From the NCBI RefSeq assembly GCF_016793485.1, contig NZ_JAEULZ010000038.1:248001-312000 (forward strand): a DNA stretch of 64,000 bases, in the 5' to 3' direction. Origin of the DNA: Mesorhizobium sp. (lineage in GTDB: Bacteria; Pseudomonadota; Alphaproteobacteria; Rhizobiales; Rhizobiaceae). The position numbers were made by a program, and so were the translations under genes. Under the pieces are notes generated by a model, which was given only the letters and a program-made list of their open reading frames with translations, did no database searches and was not told where the DNA came from. This document shows, piece after piece, positions 52,460 to 62,325 of this stretch. Positions within the stretch are counted from its first letter, which is position 1; each line of letters opens with the position of its first letter.

Positions 52460-54835
52460 ATGAAGGCAGCATCCGGGTTCTTTAGCGCCGCTTCGGCGGT
52501 AGCGTTGTCTGCGGCCTTGACTGTGCCTGGCGCGTTCGTGGCGCAACTCGCAACGGTTTCGATTGCACAGGCAGCAGTGGTTTCCTCTGTCGAGGTCCGC
52601 GGAAATCAGCGCGTCGATGCGCAGACGATTCGCGACTATGTGACCATCAAGCCGGGCCGCAACTTCTCGACGGCCGACATCGACGAATCCGTGAAAGTTC
52701 TGTTCGGTACGGGTCTGTTCTCTGACGTAAGCGTGAACCAGGTTGGCGGTACGCTGGTCATTCAGGTGTCGGAATATCAGGTCGTCAACCAGGTCCTTTT
52801 CCAGGGCAACAAGAAGATAAAGGACGCGCAGCTTACGCAGACGGCGCAGTTGAAGCCGCGCGCAACCTTCTCGCCCGACCAGATGGACGCCGACGTGGAG
52901 GCCATAAAGCAGGCCTATTCCAGGATTGGTCGCGACGACGCCATCGTCAACGCGCGGACCATCGATCTTGGCGACAACCGCGTTAACGTGGTGTTCGAGA
53001 TCAACGAGGGTGGCCGCACCAAGATCGCGAACATCAATTTCGTCGGCAACCAGGCGTTCAGCAGCCGTCGGCTCCAGGATGTCATTACCACCAAGAAGTC
53101 GACGATCCTGTCCTTTGTCATGCGCGACGACATCTACGCCGAGGACAGATTGCGCGCCGACGAGGAGGCGCTGCGCCGGTTCTACTTCAACCGTGGCTAT
53201 GCCGACTTCCAGGTCATATCGGCGTCTGGCGAACTCGACGAAGCCACCAACGAATACACGGTCAACTTCACGATCGATGAAGGCCAGCGCTACACGTTCA
53301 GCGAGATCAACGTCGACAGCACGCTGCCGGAAGTGCCGAGTGAATCGCTGATGCCGCTGGTCGAAACCAAGCCGGGCGACGTCTATAGCGCCAAGAATAT
53401 CGAAGACACGATTATCAAGCTCACCGAGCATCTCGCTGGCCTGGGCTATCCGTTCACGCAGGTCACCCCGCGCGGCGACCGCAATTTTGAGAACCGTACG
53501 ATCTCGGTCACCTATGCGATCGACCAGGGCGCAAAGGCCTATGTCGAGCGCATCGAGGTCCGTGGAAACACTCGCACGCGCGACTATGTTATACGCCGCG
53601 AGTTCGAAGTCAGCGAAGGCGATGCCTTCAATCAGGTTTTGATCCAGCGCGCCAAGCGCAGGCTGGAAGGCCTCGGCTTCTTCGAGACTGTCGAGGTTTC
53701 GACCGCTCCCGGTTCGGAAGCCGACCAGGTGGTTCTGGTCGTCGATGTGGTCGAAAAGTCCACCGGCGAGTTCGCCATCGGCGCGGGCTATACAACGGGC
53801 GGAGAAAATCCGGGCGCGGAACTCGAAGGTTCGATCAGCGAAAAGAACTTCCTTGGCCGCGGCCAGTTCATAAAGTTCTCGGCCGGTGGCGGCGCAGACA
53901 CGCGCAACTATCAGCTTTCGTTCACGGAGCCGTATTTCCTTGGACGCCGTATCGCGGCTGGTTTCGACATTTACTACCGGACGCGCGACTACAACCAGTA
54001 CGACAGCAACACCACGGGCGGCACGATCCGGTTCGGCCTGCCGATTACCGAGAACCTGACGACCCAGATCGCCTACAACCTGTCTCAGGAAGAGTACAAT
54101 CTGGAAGATGGTTGCGAGCCTACCGGTGGTGATCCGAATGGACCCTGCGATATCTCGTTGGCGATCATCGATGCCGTTGAAAACAGCCCCTGGATCAAGT
54201 CATCGGTGTCGGGCGGCCTCGTCTACAATACCATCGACAACATGCAGAGCCCGCGTTCGGGTCTGTACGTAACGGGTCTGCTTGAAGTCGCGGGTTTGGG
54301 TGGAGATGCCAAGTTCGTGAAAGCGACGGCGCGCGGCACCTATTACCAGACGCTGTCCGAGGAACTTGACGTTGTCGGCCTCGTCAGCGGCGGCGCTGGA
54401 CAAGTGTATAGCTGGGACAATGACGGCTTGCGGGTGTTCGACCATTTCCAGGGCAACGACCGTATGATCCGCGGTTTCAAATATGGCGGCATCGGCCCGT
54501 ATGACGGGGCTCCGGGTGGCGGCAATGACCATCTCGGCGGCACCACCTATTTCAATGCTTCGGTGGAAACGCAATTCCCGATGCCGATCCTGCCTGAAAA
54601 CCTCGGCCTGCGCGCCGCGCTCTTCGCCGATGCCGCGACGCTGTATGGAAACGACATCAACATGGTCGGCGTTGACGTGATGGGCGCCAACATGGAATGG
54701 CGTGCTTCGGTGGGCGCCGGCCTGATCTGGGCCTCGCCGTTCGGCCCGATCCGCGTCGACTATGCCATGCCGGTGCTCAAGCAGGACCAGGACCAGGTGC
54801 AGGAATTCAACTTCGGCATGTCCACCCGCTTCTAG
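52460..54835 (+). CDS. bamA: Outer membrane assembly factor BamA
   Basis: Folds and inserts outer-membrane beta-barrel proteins, 791 residues. A signal peptide (AASAVALSAALTVPGAFVAQ) is followed by five POTRA domains (about 40-430, beginning VSSVEVRGNQRV) and a 16-strand barrel ending MSTRF with the terminal Phe. The barrel has the conserved MIRGFKYGG motif of loop 6. ATG 52460 is chosen because the signal peptide starts there; a longer frame from 52358 also has a ribosome site (AGGAG) and is possible. Confidence 0.95.
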   Translation: MKAASGFFSAASAVALSAALTVPGAFVAQLATVSIAQAAVVSSVEVRGNQRVDAQTIRDYVTIKPGRNFSTADIDESVKVLFGTGLFSDVSVNQVGGTLVIQVSEYQVVNQVLFQGNKKIKDAQLTQTAQLKPRATFSPDQMDADVEAIKQAYSRIGRDDAIVNARTIDLGDNRVNVVFEINEGGRTKIANINFVGNQAFSSRRLQDVITTKKSTILSFVMRDDIYAEDRLRADEEALRRFYFNRGYADFQVISASGELDEATNEYTVNFTIDEGQRYTFSEINVDSTLPEVPSESLMPLVETKPGDVYSAKNIEDTIIKLTEHLAGLGYPFTQVTPRGDRNFENRTISVTYAIDQGAKAYVERIEVRGNTRTRDYVIRREFEVSEGDAFNQVLIQRAKRRLEGLGFFETVEVSTAPGSEADQVVLVVDVVEKSTGEFAIGAGYTTGGENPGAELEGSISEKNFLGRGQFIKFSAGGGADTRNYQLSFTEPYFLGRRIAAGFDIYYRTRDYNQYDSNTTGGTIRFGLPITENLTTQIAYNLSQEEYNLEDGCEPTGGDPNGPCDISLAIIDAVENSPWIKSSVSGGLVYNTIDNMQSPRSGLYVTGLLEVAGLGGDAKFVKATARGTYYQTLSEELDVVGLVSGGAGQVYSWDNDGLRVFDHFQGNDRMIRGFKYGGIGPYDGAPGGGNDHLGGTTYFNASVETQFPMPILPENLGLRAALFADAATLYGNDINMVGVDVMGANMEWRASVGAGLIWASPFGPIRVDYAMPVLKQDQDQVQEFNFGMSTRF

Positions 54836-54899
54836 CACTGTGGACGCCATTGTCCCGGCGACATCGCCGGGACGCGGCTAATCTGGACACTCAATTCGC

Positions 54900-55958
54900 A
54901 TGACGGACCCGGTATTTTTCGTGCCGACCCGCCGCTACACGGTGGCTGAGGTGGCGAATTTGACCGGTGCTGCCCTTGCTGATCCTGCCCACGCGAACAT
55001 CGAGATCGCCGGGATAGCCTCTGCCTCCGAAGGTGGCGAGGGGATGCTCGTTTTTGTCGAGGGCAAGAACAACGGCCATCTCGTCGAGGCTCTCGATGCG
55101 GCAGCCATCCTCTGCTCCGCCGACATGGCGCAGAAGGCCAAGCCGGGCATTGCTGTGCTTGTGACGACGCGGCCTCAGGCAGCATTTGCTCAGATCGGGC
55201 GGCTGATGTTCCCGGCAGCAGCGTCACCGGAACCGATGACAGGCGAGACCGGGGTTTCTTCGGATGCGATCATCGATTCGAGCGCGCGGCTGGAGCCCGG
55301 CGTCATCGTCGAGCCCGGCGCCGTCGTTGGTCCTGGCGTCGCGATCGGCGCACGCACTATCGTCGCCCCGAACGCCATCATAGGAAAACTCTGCCAGATC
55401 GGCCGCGATTGCTACATCGGCCCGTCCGTAAGCGTCGTGTATTCGCTGATCGGCAACCGTGTGATCCTCCATGCCGGCGCGCGTATCGGTCAGGATGGCT
55501 TCGGGTTTACGGGAGGCGCGACCGGCCCCGAGCGCATCCCGCAAATCGGACGCGTCGTCATCCAGGACAACGTCGAGATCGGCGCCAATTCCGCCGTAGA
55601 CAGGGGAGCGCTCTCCGACACTGTCATCGGCGAGAACACCAAGATCGACAATCTCGTTCAAATCGCCCACAACGTCCGCATCGGCCGTAATTGCCTCATC
55701 GCCGGCCGTACCGGCATTTCCGGTTCGGTGACGGTCGGAGACAACGTGATGATGGGCGGTGGCGTTGGAATCGCGGACCACCTGACGATCGGCAGTGGCG
55801 CGCGTCTTGCGGCGGGCAGCGGATTCATGAATAACGTCCCACCCGGCGAGATTTGGGGCGGGAATCCGGCCGAGCCGGCTGCGTTGGCGTGGCGTAACCT
55901 CGCTACCCTTCGCAAGCTTTCTGCGGAACGATCCAAGCGAGGAAAAGGCGATGGCTGA
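54900..55958 (+). CDS. lpxD: UDP-3-O-acylglucosamine N-acyltransferase
   Basis: Third lipid A step: adds the second acyl chain. The 352 residues have an N-terminal uridine-binding domain ([15 protein letters not shown]) and a left-handed beta-helix of hexapeptide repeats from about 120. The catalytic His is in [12 protein letters not shown]. The gene overlaps fabZ by eight bases. Confidence 0.96.
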   Translation: MTDPVFFVPTRRYTVAEVANLTGAALADPAHANIEIAGIASASEGGEGMLVFVEGKNNGHLVEALDAAAILCSADMAQKAKPGIAVLVTTRPQAAFAQIGRLMFPAAASPEPMTGETGVSSDAIIDSSARLEPGVIVEPGAVVGPGVAIGARTIVAPNAIIGKLCQIGRDCYIGPSVSVVYSLIGNRVILHAGARIGQDGFGFTGGATGPERIPQIGRVVIQDNVEIGANSAVDRGALSDTVIGENTKIDNLVQIAHNVRIGRNCLIAGRTGISGSVTVGDNVMMGGGVGIADHLTIGSGARLAAGSGFMNNVPPGEIWGGNPAEPAALAWRNLATLRKLSAERSKRGKGDG

Positions 55959-56412
55959 GAAAACGCTCGAAACGGTCGATATTCTCGGCCTGCTCAAGCT
56001 GCTGCCCCATCGCTATCCCCTGCTGCTGGTTGACCGCATCGTCGATATTGACGGTGAGGAGTCGGCCACGGGTATCAAGAACGTGACGTTCAACGAGCCG
56101 CATTTTCAGGGACATTTCCCCGGGCAGCCGGTCATGCCGGGCGTGCTCATCATCGAGGCGATGGCGCAGACTGCCGGCGCGATCGCGATTCATGCTGCAG
56201 CGACGGACAGTCCGTCGCTGGTCTATTTTCTTACCATCGACGGCGCAAAGTTCCGCAAGCCGGTCGTGCCGGGCGACAAGCTGGAGATGAAGGTCAGGAA
56301 GGTGAAGCGGAGAGGCAGCATTTTCCGCTACGCTTGCGAAGCCTTTGTCGATGGCGCGTTGGTTGCCGAGGCGGAACTCGCGGCGATGCTGACGCCTCCG
56401 GGGCAGGGATGA
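55951..56412 (+). CDS. fabZ: 3-hydroxyacyl-ACP dehydratase FabZ
   Basis: Dehydrates 3-hydroxyacyl-ACP in fatty acid synthesis. The 153-residue hot-dog fold has the catalytic His in [14 protein letters not shown] and Glu in [11 protein letters not shown]. It is embedded between lpxD and lpxA, as in most proteobacteria, with overlapping ends on both sides. Confidence 0.97.
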   Translation: MAEKTLETVDILGLLKLLPHRYPLLLVDRIVDIDGEESATGIKNVTFNEPHFQGHFPGQPVMPGVLIIEAMAQTAGAIAIHAAATDSPSLVYFLTIDGAKFRKPVVPGDKLEMKVRKVKRRGSIFRYACEAFVDGALVAEAELAAMLTPPGQG

Positions 56413-57254
56413 TGGACGGCATCGTGCGTACGGAAACCACAATACATCCCTTGGCCTTGGTCGAGCCCGGCGCCGAGCTGGGTGTGGGCGTCGTCATCGG
56501 TCCTTTCTGCCATGTCGAAGCGGGAGCGAAGCTCGGCGACCGCGTCGAACTGACAAGCCGGGTCACTGTGCACTCGGGCGTTACATTGGGCGAAGGCTGC
56601 AAGGTTGCGCCGACGGCCGTGCTCGGCGGTCCGCCACAGAACACCAAGCACAAGGGCGGTCCAACCACTCTCATTGTCGGCAGGAACTGCACCATTCGCG
56701 AAGGCGTCACGATGAACCGTGGCACCGACACGAGCCGTGGCGAGACGACCGTGGGCGAGAATGGCAATTTCCTTGCCTTCTCCCATATCGCGCATGACTG
56801 CATCGTCGGCGACAACGTGACGATGGCGAACGTCGCGACCCTTGGCGGCCACGTCGAGGTCGGCAACAATGTCATTATCGGCGGGCTGGCTGCTGTCCAT
56901 CAGTTCGGCCGCATAGGCCATCATGCCTTCGTCGGCGGTTGCGCCGCCGTTGCGGGCGACGTCATTCCCTTCGGCATCGTGGCGGGAAACCATGCAAATC
57001 TGCGTGGTCTCAACATCGTCGGCATGAAGCGCTCCGGCGTATCGCGTCAGGACATCCACGCCCTTCGCCGTGCGTACAGGATGATCTTCGACCCCGCGCA
57101 GCCCTTGTCCGAAAGCCTGCCGGAAGCGGAAGGCCAGTTTGGCCAGACGCCGATCGTGCGCGACATCCTCGATTTTATCCACGCGCGCGGAAAACGCCCG
57201 CTGACGGTGCCGCCGCTGCGTGAGGGCGCAGACAGCGACGATGACGACGACTGA
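56409..57254 (+). CDS. lpxA: UDP-N-acetylglucosamine acyltransferase
   Basis: First lipid A step, cytoplasmic. The 281 residues form a hexapeptide-repeat beta-helix with the catalytic His in [10 protein letters not shown] and a C-terminal helical part. ATG 56409 overlaps the fabZ stop (ATGA). The C-terminus ends in a run of Asp residues (DSDDDDD), an odd acidic tail. The start of lpxI lies inside it. Confidence 0.96.
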   Translation: MMDGIVRTETTIHPLALVEPGAELGVGVVIGPFCHVEAGAKLGDRVELTSRVTVHSGVTLGEGCKVAPTAVLGGPPQNTKHKGGPTTLIVGRNCTIREGVTMNRGTDTSRGETTVGENGNFLAFSHIAHDCIVGDNVTMANVATLGGHVEVGNNVIIGGLAAVHQFGRIGHHAFVGGCAAVAGDVIPFGIVAGNHANLRGLNIVGMKRSGVSRQDIHALRRAYRMIFDPAQPLSESLPEAEGQFGQTPIVRDILDFIHARGKRPLTVPPLREGADSDDDDD

Positions 57255-58125
57255 GGCGCACGGCGGTCTTAAGCTTCGCCAGGGCGACAAGGTAGCCATC
57301 GTCGCCGGCAGCGGCAGGTTGCCCATCGATCTCGCCGAGAAACTTGCTGCTAGGGGATATGCACCCTTTCTGGTGATGGTGAACGGCGAGGCCGACGAGG
57401 GCCTCGCCACATACGACCATGAGAAGGTTGAGCTCGAAAACTTTGCAGGACTGGGGCCGCTGCTTAAGCGCAACGGCGCGACGCATGCGGTTTTCGCGGG
57501 CGGAATCTCCCGTCGGCCGAAGCTGAGCAAGCTCAGGCTCAGCTTGGCGTTGTTTCGGCTTATGCCGCGCATACTCGCAAACATGACGAAGGGCGACGAC
57601 GGCGTCCTTCGCACGCTTGTCGGCATGATGGAGTCGCAAGGAATTCAGGTCATTGGTCCGCACGAAGTCGCGCCTGATCTTCTGGCGTCTCACGGCTCGA
57701 TGACCGAGGCGAGCCCGCTGAAGTCAGACTGGCGCGATCTTGATGCGGCTGCCGAAGCGGCGCGCGCGGTCGGCGTGCTCGACATCGGGCAGGGGGCTGT
57801 GGCGATCGGCGGGCGCACCATCGCTCTCGAGGGTATCGAAGGCACGGACGGTCTGCTCGAACGGGTGAAGGCGATGCGCGGACACGGCCGCATTGCCGGC
57901 AAGAAGCGAGGCGTCCTGGTTAAGTTTGCCAAGCCCGGCCAGGAACTGCGCATGGACCTTCCGACGATTGGACCGGCGACGGTGATCGCAGCACATGAGG
58001 CCGGCCTCGCGGGGATCGGCGTGGAAGCGGATCGATCGCTCGTCCTCGACGCGAAGAACGTCTTTGGCGAGGCGAACAGGCGCGGACTTTTCGTGGTCGG
58101 CCTGCCGCCTGGAAAACGGCTTTGA
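57241..58125 (+). CDS. lpxI: UDP-2,3-diacylglucosamine pyrophosphatase LpxI
   Basis: Fourth lipid A step in alphaproteobacteria, replacing LpxH. The 294 residues match the DUF1009/LpxI family: KVAIVAGSGRLPIDLAE, ATHAVFAGGISRRPKL, MPRILANMTKGDDGVLRTL, DIGQGAVAIG and VKFAKPGQELRMDLPTIG. ATG 57241 overlaps the lpxA 3' end by 14 bases. Its stop overlaps the lpxB TTG. Confidence 0.95.
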   Translation: MTTTEAHGGLKLRQGDKVAIVAGSGRLPIDLAEKLAARGYAPFLVMVNGEADEGLATYDHEKVELENFAGLGPLLKRNGATHAVFAGGISRRPKLSKLRLSLALFRLMPRILANMTKGDDGVLRTLVGMMESQGIQVIGPHEVAPDLLASHGSMTEASPLKSDWRDLDAAAEAARAVGVLDIGQGAVAIGGRTIALEGIEGTDGLLERVKAMRGHGRIAGKKRGVLVKFAKPGQELRMDLPTIGPATVIAAHEAGLAGIGVEADRSLVLDAKNVFGEANRRGLFVVGLPPGKRL

Positions 58126-59297
58126 GCGCGGCCCGGCCTCTCAGGATCGGTATCGTCGCTGGTGAAGAGTCCGGCGACCTTCTAGCCGCGGATATCATTG
58201 CTGCTCTTACGGCGACAACCGGGCGCGAGATAGAACTCATCGGCGTCGGCGGCCGTCACCTTGAGGCGCATGGCCTGCGGTCGCTTTTCCCGGCACAAGA
58301 GATCGCGCTGATGGGGCTGAGCGCTGTCATCCGCGATCTTCCCAGGCTCATCAAACGCATAGGCAGCACCGCCCGCACGATCTCCGAGGCGAAGCCTGAC
58401 TGCCTGATCACCATCGACAGCCCGGATTTTACCCTTCGCGTAGCGAAGAAGGTTCGCGCGCTGGCCGCGGATATTCCCATCGTCCACTATGTCTGTCCGA
58501 GCGTCTGGGCGTGGCGTCCGGGCAGGGCGGTCGAGATGAAGCCTTATGTCGACCACATCCTCTGCATCCTGCCGTTCGAACCGGCTGAACTCGTTCGCCT
58601 CGGAGGCCCGCCCGGAACCTTTGTCGGGCACCGGTTGACCAGCGACCCTGCTCTGATTGCCGCCGCCGCGGCACAAGCCGCTCCGCGCGACTGGTCGCCG
58701 GATCGTCAGAAAACGTTGCTTATCCTGCCGGGTTCGCGGCGCGGGGAGGTCAGCAAGCTGATCGGCCCGTTCGGCGAAACAGTCTCCCTCCTGCGCGCCC
58801 GCGGCAACGCACTGCGTCTGGTCTTGCCGACGGTGCCACATGTCGAGGCCATGGTTCGACAGGCCGTTTCGGGATGGGAGCAGAAGCCCGAGATCGTCAC
58901 GGACGCCCAGGCCAAGTGGCAGGCCTTCGGGCAGGCCGACGCGGCGCTGGTCGCGTCGGGCACGGTTTCGCTTGAACTGGCGCTCGTCGGCGTGCCGATG
59001 TTCTCCTGCTACAAGCTGGACGCCGTGGCGCGCATGGCGCACCGGTTCATAAAGGTCTGGTCCGCACTGCTGCCCAACCTGATCGCGGACCGGCCCGTTG
59101 CGCCCGAGGCCTATGACGAATTCGTCAGGCCGCAATATCTGGCGCGTGCTCTGGAGCAGCTTTTCGCCGATACGCCGATGCGCGCCTGGCAGACGGACGG
59201 CTTTGCTGAAGTCACGCGCCGCATGTCCACGGATCGGCCCTCAGGCGAGCTCGCGGCGGAAATCGTTTTGCGGGAGATCGAAAAACGCGGGCGGTGA
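58122..59297 (+). CDS. lpxB: Lipid A disaccharide synthase
   Basis: Joins UDP-diacylglucosamine and lipid X, a GT19 glycosyltransferase of 391 residues. IGIVAGEESGDLLAA, VCPSVWAWRPGRAVEMK and the later LLILPGSRRGEVSKL are family motifs. The TTG start overlaps the lpxI stop. It is the last gene of the long envelope unit; the next gene is convergent. Confidence 0.96.
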   Translation: MSAARPLRIGIVAGEESGDLLAADIIAALTATTGREIELIGVGGRHLEAHGLRSLFPAQEIALMGLSAVIRDLPRLIKRIGSTARTISEAKPDCLITIDSPDFTLRVAKKVRALAADIPIVHYVCPSVWAWRPGRAVEMKPYVDHILCILPFEPAELVRLGGPPGTFVGHRLTSDPALIAAAAAQAAPRDWSPDRQKTLLILPGSRRGEVSKLIGPFGETVSLLRARGNALRLVLPTVPHVEAMVRQAVSGWEQKPEIVTDAQAKWQAFGQADAALVASGTVSLELALVGVPMFSCYKLDAVARMAHRFIKVWSALLPNLIADRPVAPEAYDEFVRPQYLARALEQLFADTPMRAWQTDGFAEVTRRMSTDRPSGELAAEIVLREIEKRGR

Positions 59298-59324
59298 AGC
59301 CGGCCCGCGCTCTTTCGTTACGCC

Positions 59325-60608
59325 TTACCGCTTCGCGATAGGCACGTAGTCGCGCTCGGGCGCGCCGGTGTAGAGCTGGCGCGGACGGCCGATCTTCTGC
59401 TGCGGATCCTCGATCATTTCCTTCCACTGGGCGATCCAGCCGACAGTGCGCGCGACGGCAAACAGCACGGTGAACATGGTGGTGGGGAAGCCGAGCGCCT
59501 TCAGCGTGATGCCGGAGTAGAAGTCGATGTTCGGATAAAGCTTCTTCTCTATGAAATACGGATCGTGGAGAGCGATCTTTTCGAGTTCCAGCGCGACGTC
59601 CAGAGTCGGGTCGTCCTTGATGCCAAGCTCGCCAAGCACTTCATGCGTGGTCTTCTGCATGATCTTGGCGCGCGGGTCGTAGTTCTTGTAGACGCGGTGA
59701 CCGAAGCCCATCAGGCGGAATGGGTCGTTCTTGTCCTTGGCGCGCGCGATAAATTCGGGGATGCGGTCGACAGTGCCGATCTCTGACAGCATGTTCAGCG
59801 CGGCTTCGTTCGCTCCGCCATGCGCCGGGCCCCATAGGCAAGCAATGCCGGCCGCGATGCAGGCGAAGGGGTTGGCGCCGGAAGAGCCGGCGAGACGCAC
59901 GGTCGAGGTCGATGCATTCTGCTCGTGGTCGGCATGCAGGATGAAAATCCGCTCCATGGCGCGCGCCAGCACCGGGTTCACCTTGTATTCCTCGCAAGGC
60001 ACGGCGAAGCACATGTGCAGGAAGTTAGCCGCGAAGCCGAGATCGTTCTTCGGATAAACGAAAGGCTGGCCGATATGGTATTTGTAGGCCATGGCCGCAA
60101 TCGTCGGCATCTTGGCAATCAGGCGCATCGACGCGACCATGCGCTGATAGGGATCGGAGATATCGGTCGAGTCGTGGTAGAAGGCTGAGAGCGCGCCGAC
60201 CACGCCGCACATGACGGCCATCGGGTGGGCGTCGCGGCGGAAGCCGGTGAAGAAGCGGCTCATCTGCTCATGCACCATGGTGTGGCGCGTCACGCGATAA
60301 TCGAAGTCGTCCTTCTGTGCCTTCGTCGGCAGTTCGCCGTAGAGCAGCAGGTAGCAGACTTCGAGGAAATCGCCATGCTCGGCCAGCTGGTCGATCGGGT
60401 AGCCGCGGTGAAGAAGAACGCCCTTGTCGCCGTCGATGAAGGTGATGCCCGATTCGCAGCTTGCGGTGGAGGTGAAGCCCGGGTCGTAGGTGAAGGCGCC
60501 TGTCGTCGAGTAGAGTGCGCCGATGTCGATGACCTCTGGACCGATGGTTCCGGCACGCACCTTGAGATCATGGGTTTTGCCGGCAAATTCCAGCTTTGCA
60601 GTTGTCAT
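59325..60608 (-). CDS. gltA: Citrate synthase
   Basis: Condenses oxaloacetate and acetyl-CoA, entry to the TCA cycle. The 427 residues are a hexameric type II enzyme with catalytic His in [10 protein letters not shown] and [14 protein letters not shown] and Asp in the TLDVALELE segment. ATG 60608 has AAGGAGGTTGCG. The 5' untranslated region contains a GC-rich hairpin. It is convergent with lpxB. Confidence 0.97.
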   Translation of the reverse strand: MTTAKLEFAGKTHDLKVRAGTIGPEVIDIGALYSTTGAFTYDPGFTSTASCESGITFIDGDKGVLLHRGYPIDQLAEHGDFLEVCYLLLYGELPTKAQKDDFDYRVTRHTMVHEQMSRFFTGFRRDAHPMAVMCGVVGALSAFYHDSTDISDPYQRMVASMRLIAKMPTIAAMAYKYHIGQPFVYPKNDLGFAANFLHMCFAVPCEEYKVNPVLARAMERIFILHADHEQNASTSTVRLAGSSGANPFACIAAGIACLWGPAHGGANEAALNMLSEIGTVDRIPEFIARAKDKNDPFRLMGFGHRVYKNYDPRAKIMQKTTHEVLGELGIKDDPTLDVALELEKIALHDPYFIEKKLYPNIDFYSGITLKALGFPTTMFTVLFAVARTVGWIAQWKEMIEDPQQKIGRPRQLYTGAPERDYVPIAKR

Positions 60609-60724
60609 CGCAACCTCCTTCAGCCTACCCATTTTGTTGTTGTCGCGGCATGTTCGCCCGGATTTGAACCCGGGCGTAAGCCGGGCAATCCGGACGCAGT
60701 CCCACCCCTTATGGTTGATGCCAA

Positions 60725-60739
60725 TGTTGCATCGCAACA
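60725..60739. promoter_or_regulatory. Inverted repeat in the gltX-gltA gap
   Basis: TGTTGC and GCAACA are perfect reverse complements separated by ATC. It lies about 120 bases upstream of the gltA start, a plausible operator position. The protein that would bind it is unknown. Confidence 0.4.
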
Positions 60740-60776
60740 GGTGGGATTCAATGACAAAAATGACAGTGTCGTTGTC

Positions 60777-62201
60777 CTAATCGATTTGATCGGCGATACG
60801 GGCAAGGCTCTCGTCGCGGCCTAGAACGGCCAGCACGTCGAACACACCCGGAGACGTCGTTCTTCCGGTAAGCGCGGCACGTAACGGCTGCGCGACAGCG
60901 CCGAGTTTCAGCCCTTTTTCCTCGGCGAAGGCCCGGATTGCGCCTTCCGTTGCGGAAGCGGTCCAGTCGCCCTCCTGCGCCTTCAAGGCGGCGAACGCGC
61001 CGCGCAGGATCTCCTTCTGCGGCTCCCCCAGTTGCGCTTTCGCCTTTTCGTCGATCGGCAGGGGGCGTTCGGCAAACAGGAATGCAGCACCGTCGGCCAG
61101 TTCCACCAGCGTTTTGGCGCGTTCCTTGAGGCCGGACATCGCGGCCAGCAGTTGCGCCCGGGTCCGCTCGTCCAGCCTGGCGGCGATCGTCTTGCCGTTC
61201 TCCAGATAGGGCAGGGTGCGGATCAGGATGTCGAGCAGCTCGGCATCATCCGTCTGGCGCATATGGACGCCATTGAGGGCCTCGAGCTTGGCGAAGTCGA
61301 ACCGCGCCGCACCCTTGTTGACGTCCTCGATCTCGAACCAGCGGATCATGTCATCCAGGCTCATCACCTCGTCGTCGCCATGGCTCCAGCCGAGACGCAC
61401 CAGATAGTTGCGCAGCGCCGAGGGCAGGTAGCCCATCGCCCTGTAGGCATCGACGCCGAGCGCGCCGTGGCGCTTCGACAGCTTTGCCCCATCGGCTCCG
61501 TGGATGAGAGGAATATGCGCCATGACCGGAATGTCCCAACCCATGGCGTCGTAGATGACCTGCTGGCGCGCCGCGTTGGTCAGATGATCGTCGCCGCGGA
61601 TGATGTGCGTGACGCCCATGTCGTGATCGTCCACCACCACCGCATGCATGTAGGTCGGAACACCGTCGGAGCGCAGGATGATGAAGTCGTCCAGGTCCTT
61701 GTTCGGGAATTTTACGTCCCCCTGCACGCGGTCGCGCACGATTGTCTCCCCTTCGCGCGGAGCCTTGATGCGGACGACAGGTTTCACGCCGGCCGGCGCC
61801 TCAGAAACATCGGCGTCGCGCCAGCGCCCGTCATAGCGCGGCGGCCGCCCCTCGGCGCGCGCCTTTTCGCGCATCGCATCGAGCTCGGCGGCGGTTTCGT
61901 AGGCGTAATAGGCCTTGCCGTTGCGCACGAGTTCCTCGGCCACCTCACGATGACGCTCCGCGCGCGCGAACTGGGATATGGGCTCGCCTTCCCAATGCAG
62001 GCCCAGCCAGGAAAGCCCGTCCAGGATGGCCGTGGTGGCCGCCTCCGTGGAGCGCTCGCGATCCGTGTCCTCGATTCGCAGGAGCATCGAACCCTTTGTG
62101 TGGCGCGCATAAAGCCAGTTGAAGAGCGCCGTCCGTGCCCCGCCGATATGAAGATAACCGGTAGGAGACGGGGCAAATCGGGTGACGACGGTTTTGGACA
62201 T
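60777..62201 (-). CDS. gltX: Glutamyl-tRNA synthetase
   Basis: Charges tRNA-Glu (and often tRNA-Gln in this group). The 474 residues have the class I signatures: [17 protein letters not shown] near the start, and [10 protein letters not shown]. The C-terminal anticodon-binding domain is helical. It is on the same strand as gltA but with a 168-base gap. The upstream neighbour is the divergent comEC. Confidence 0.97.
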   Translation of the reverse strand: MSKTVVTRFAPSPTGYLHIGGARTALFNWLYARHTKGSMLLRIEDTDRERSTEAATTAILDGLSWLGLHWEGEPISQFARAERHREVAEELVRNGKAYYAYETAAELDAMREKARAEGRPPRYDGRWRDADVSEAPAGVKPVVRIKAPREGETIVRDRVQGDVKFPNKDLDDFIILRSDGVPTYMHAVVVDDHDMGVTHIIRGDDHLTNAARQQVIYDAMGWDIPVMAHIPLIHGADGAKLSKRHGALGVDAYRAMGYLPSALRNYLVRLGWSHGDDEVMSLDDMIRWFEIEDVNKGAARFDFAKLEALNGVHMRQTDDAELLDILIRTLPYLENGKTIAARLDERTRAQLLAAMSGLKERAKTLVELADGAAFLFAERPLPIDEKAKAQLGEPQKEILRGAFAALKAQEGDWTASATEGAIRAFAEEKGLKLGAVAQPLRAALTGRTTSPGVFDVLAVLGRDESLARIADQID

Positions 62202-62325
62202 TCTTTTCTCGAAGTGCGGTCCGGAGGGCTGCTCGCATAGCCCGGGGCGCGACCGGTGGCTAAAAGTCGGGGTTCATGTAGCATAGGTCGCCCGTCGTGC
62301 AAGTATCGGGCGCAGTGGGGGCTGC

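Noticed and set aside
59286-59309. GC-rich inverted repeat at the lpxB stop as a terminator
   Set aside because: Only 7 base pairs with a 10-base loop and a mixed CTCTTTCG tail; too weak to call.
60655-60676. tRNA T-arm look-alike upstream of gltA (minus strand reads GTTCAAAT between GC-rich arms)
   Set aside because: With the required 7-base loop the stem fails at the third pair, there is no acceptor, D or anticodon arm nearby and no CCA-compatible end. It is better read as a plain 7-base-pair hairpin in the gltA leader.
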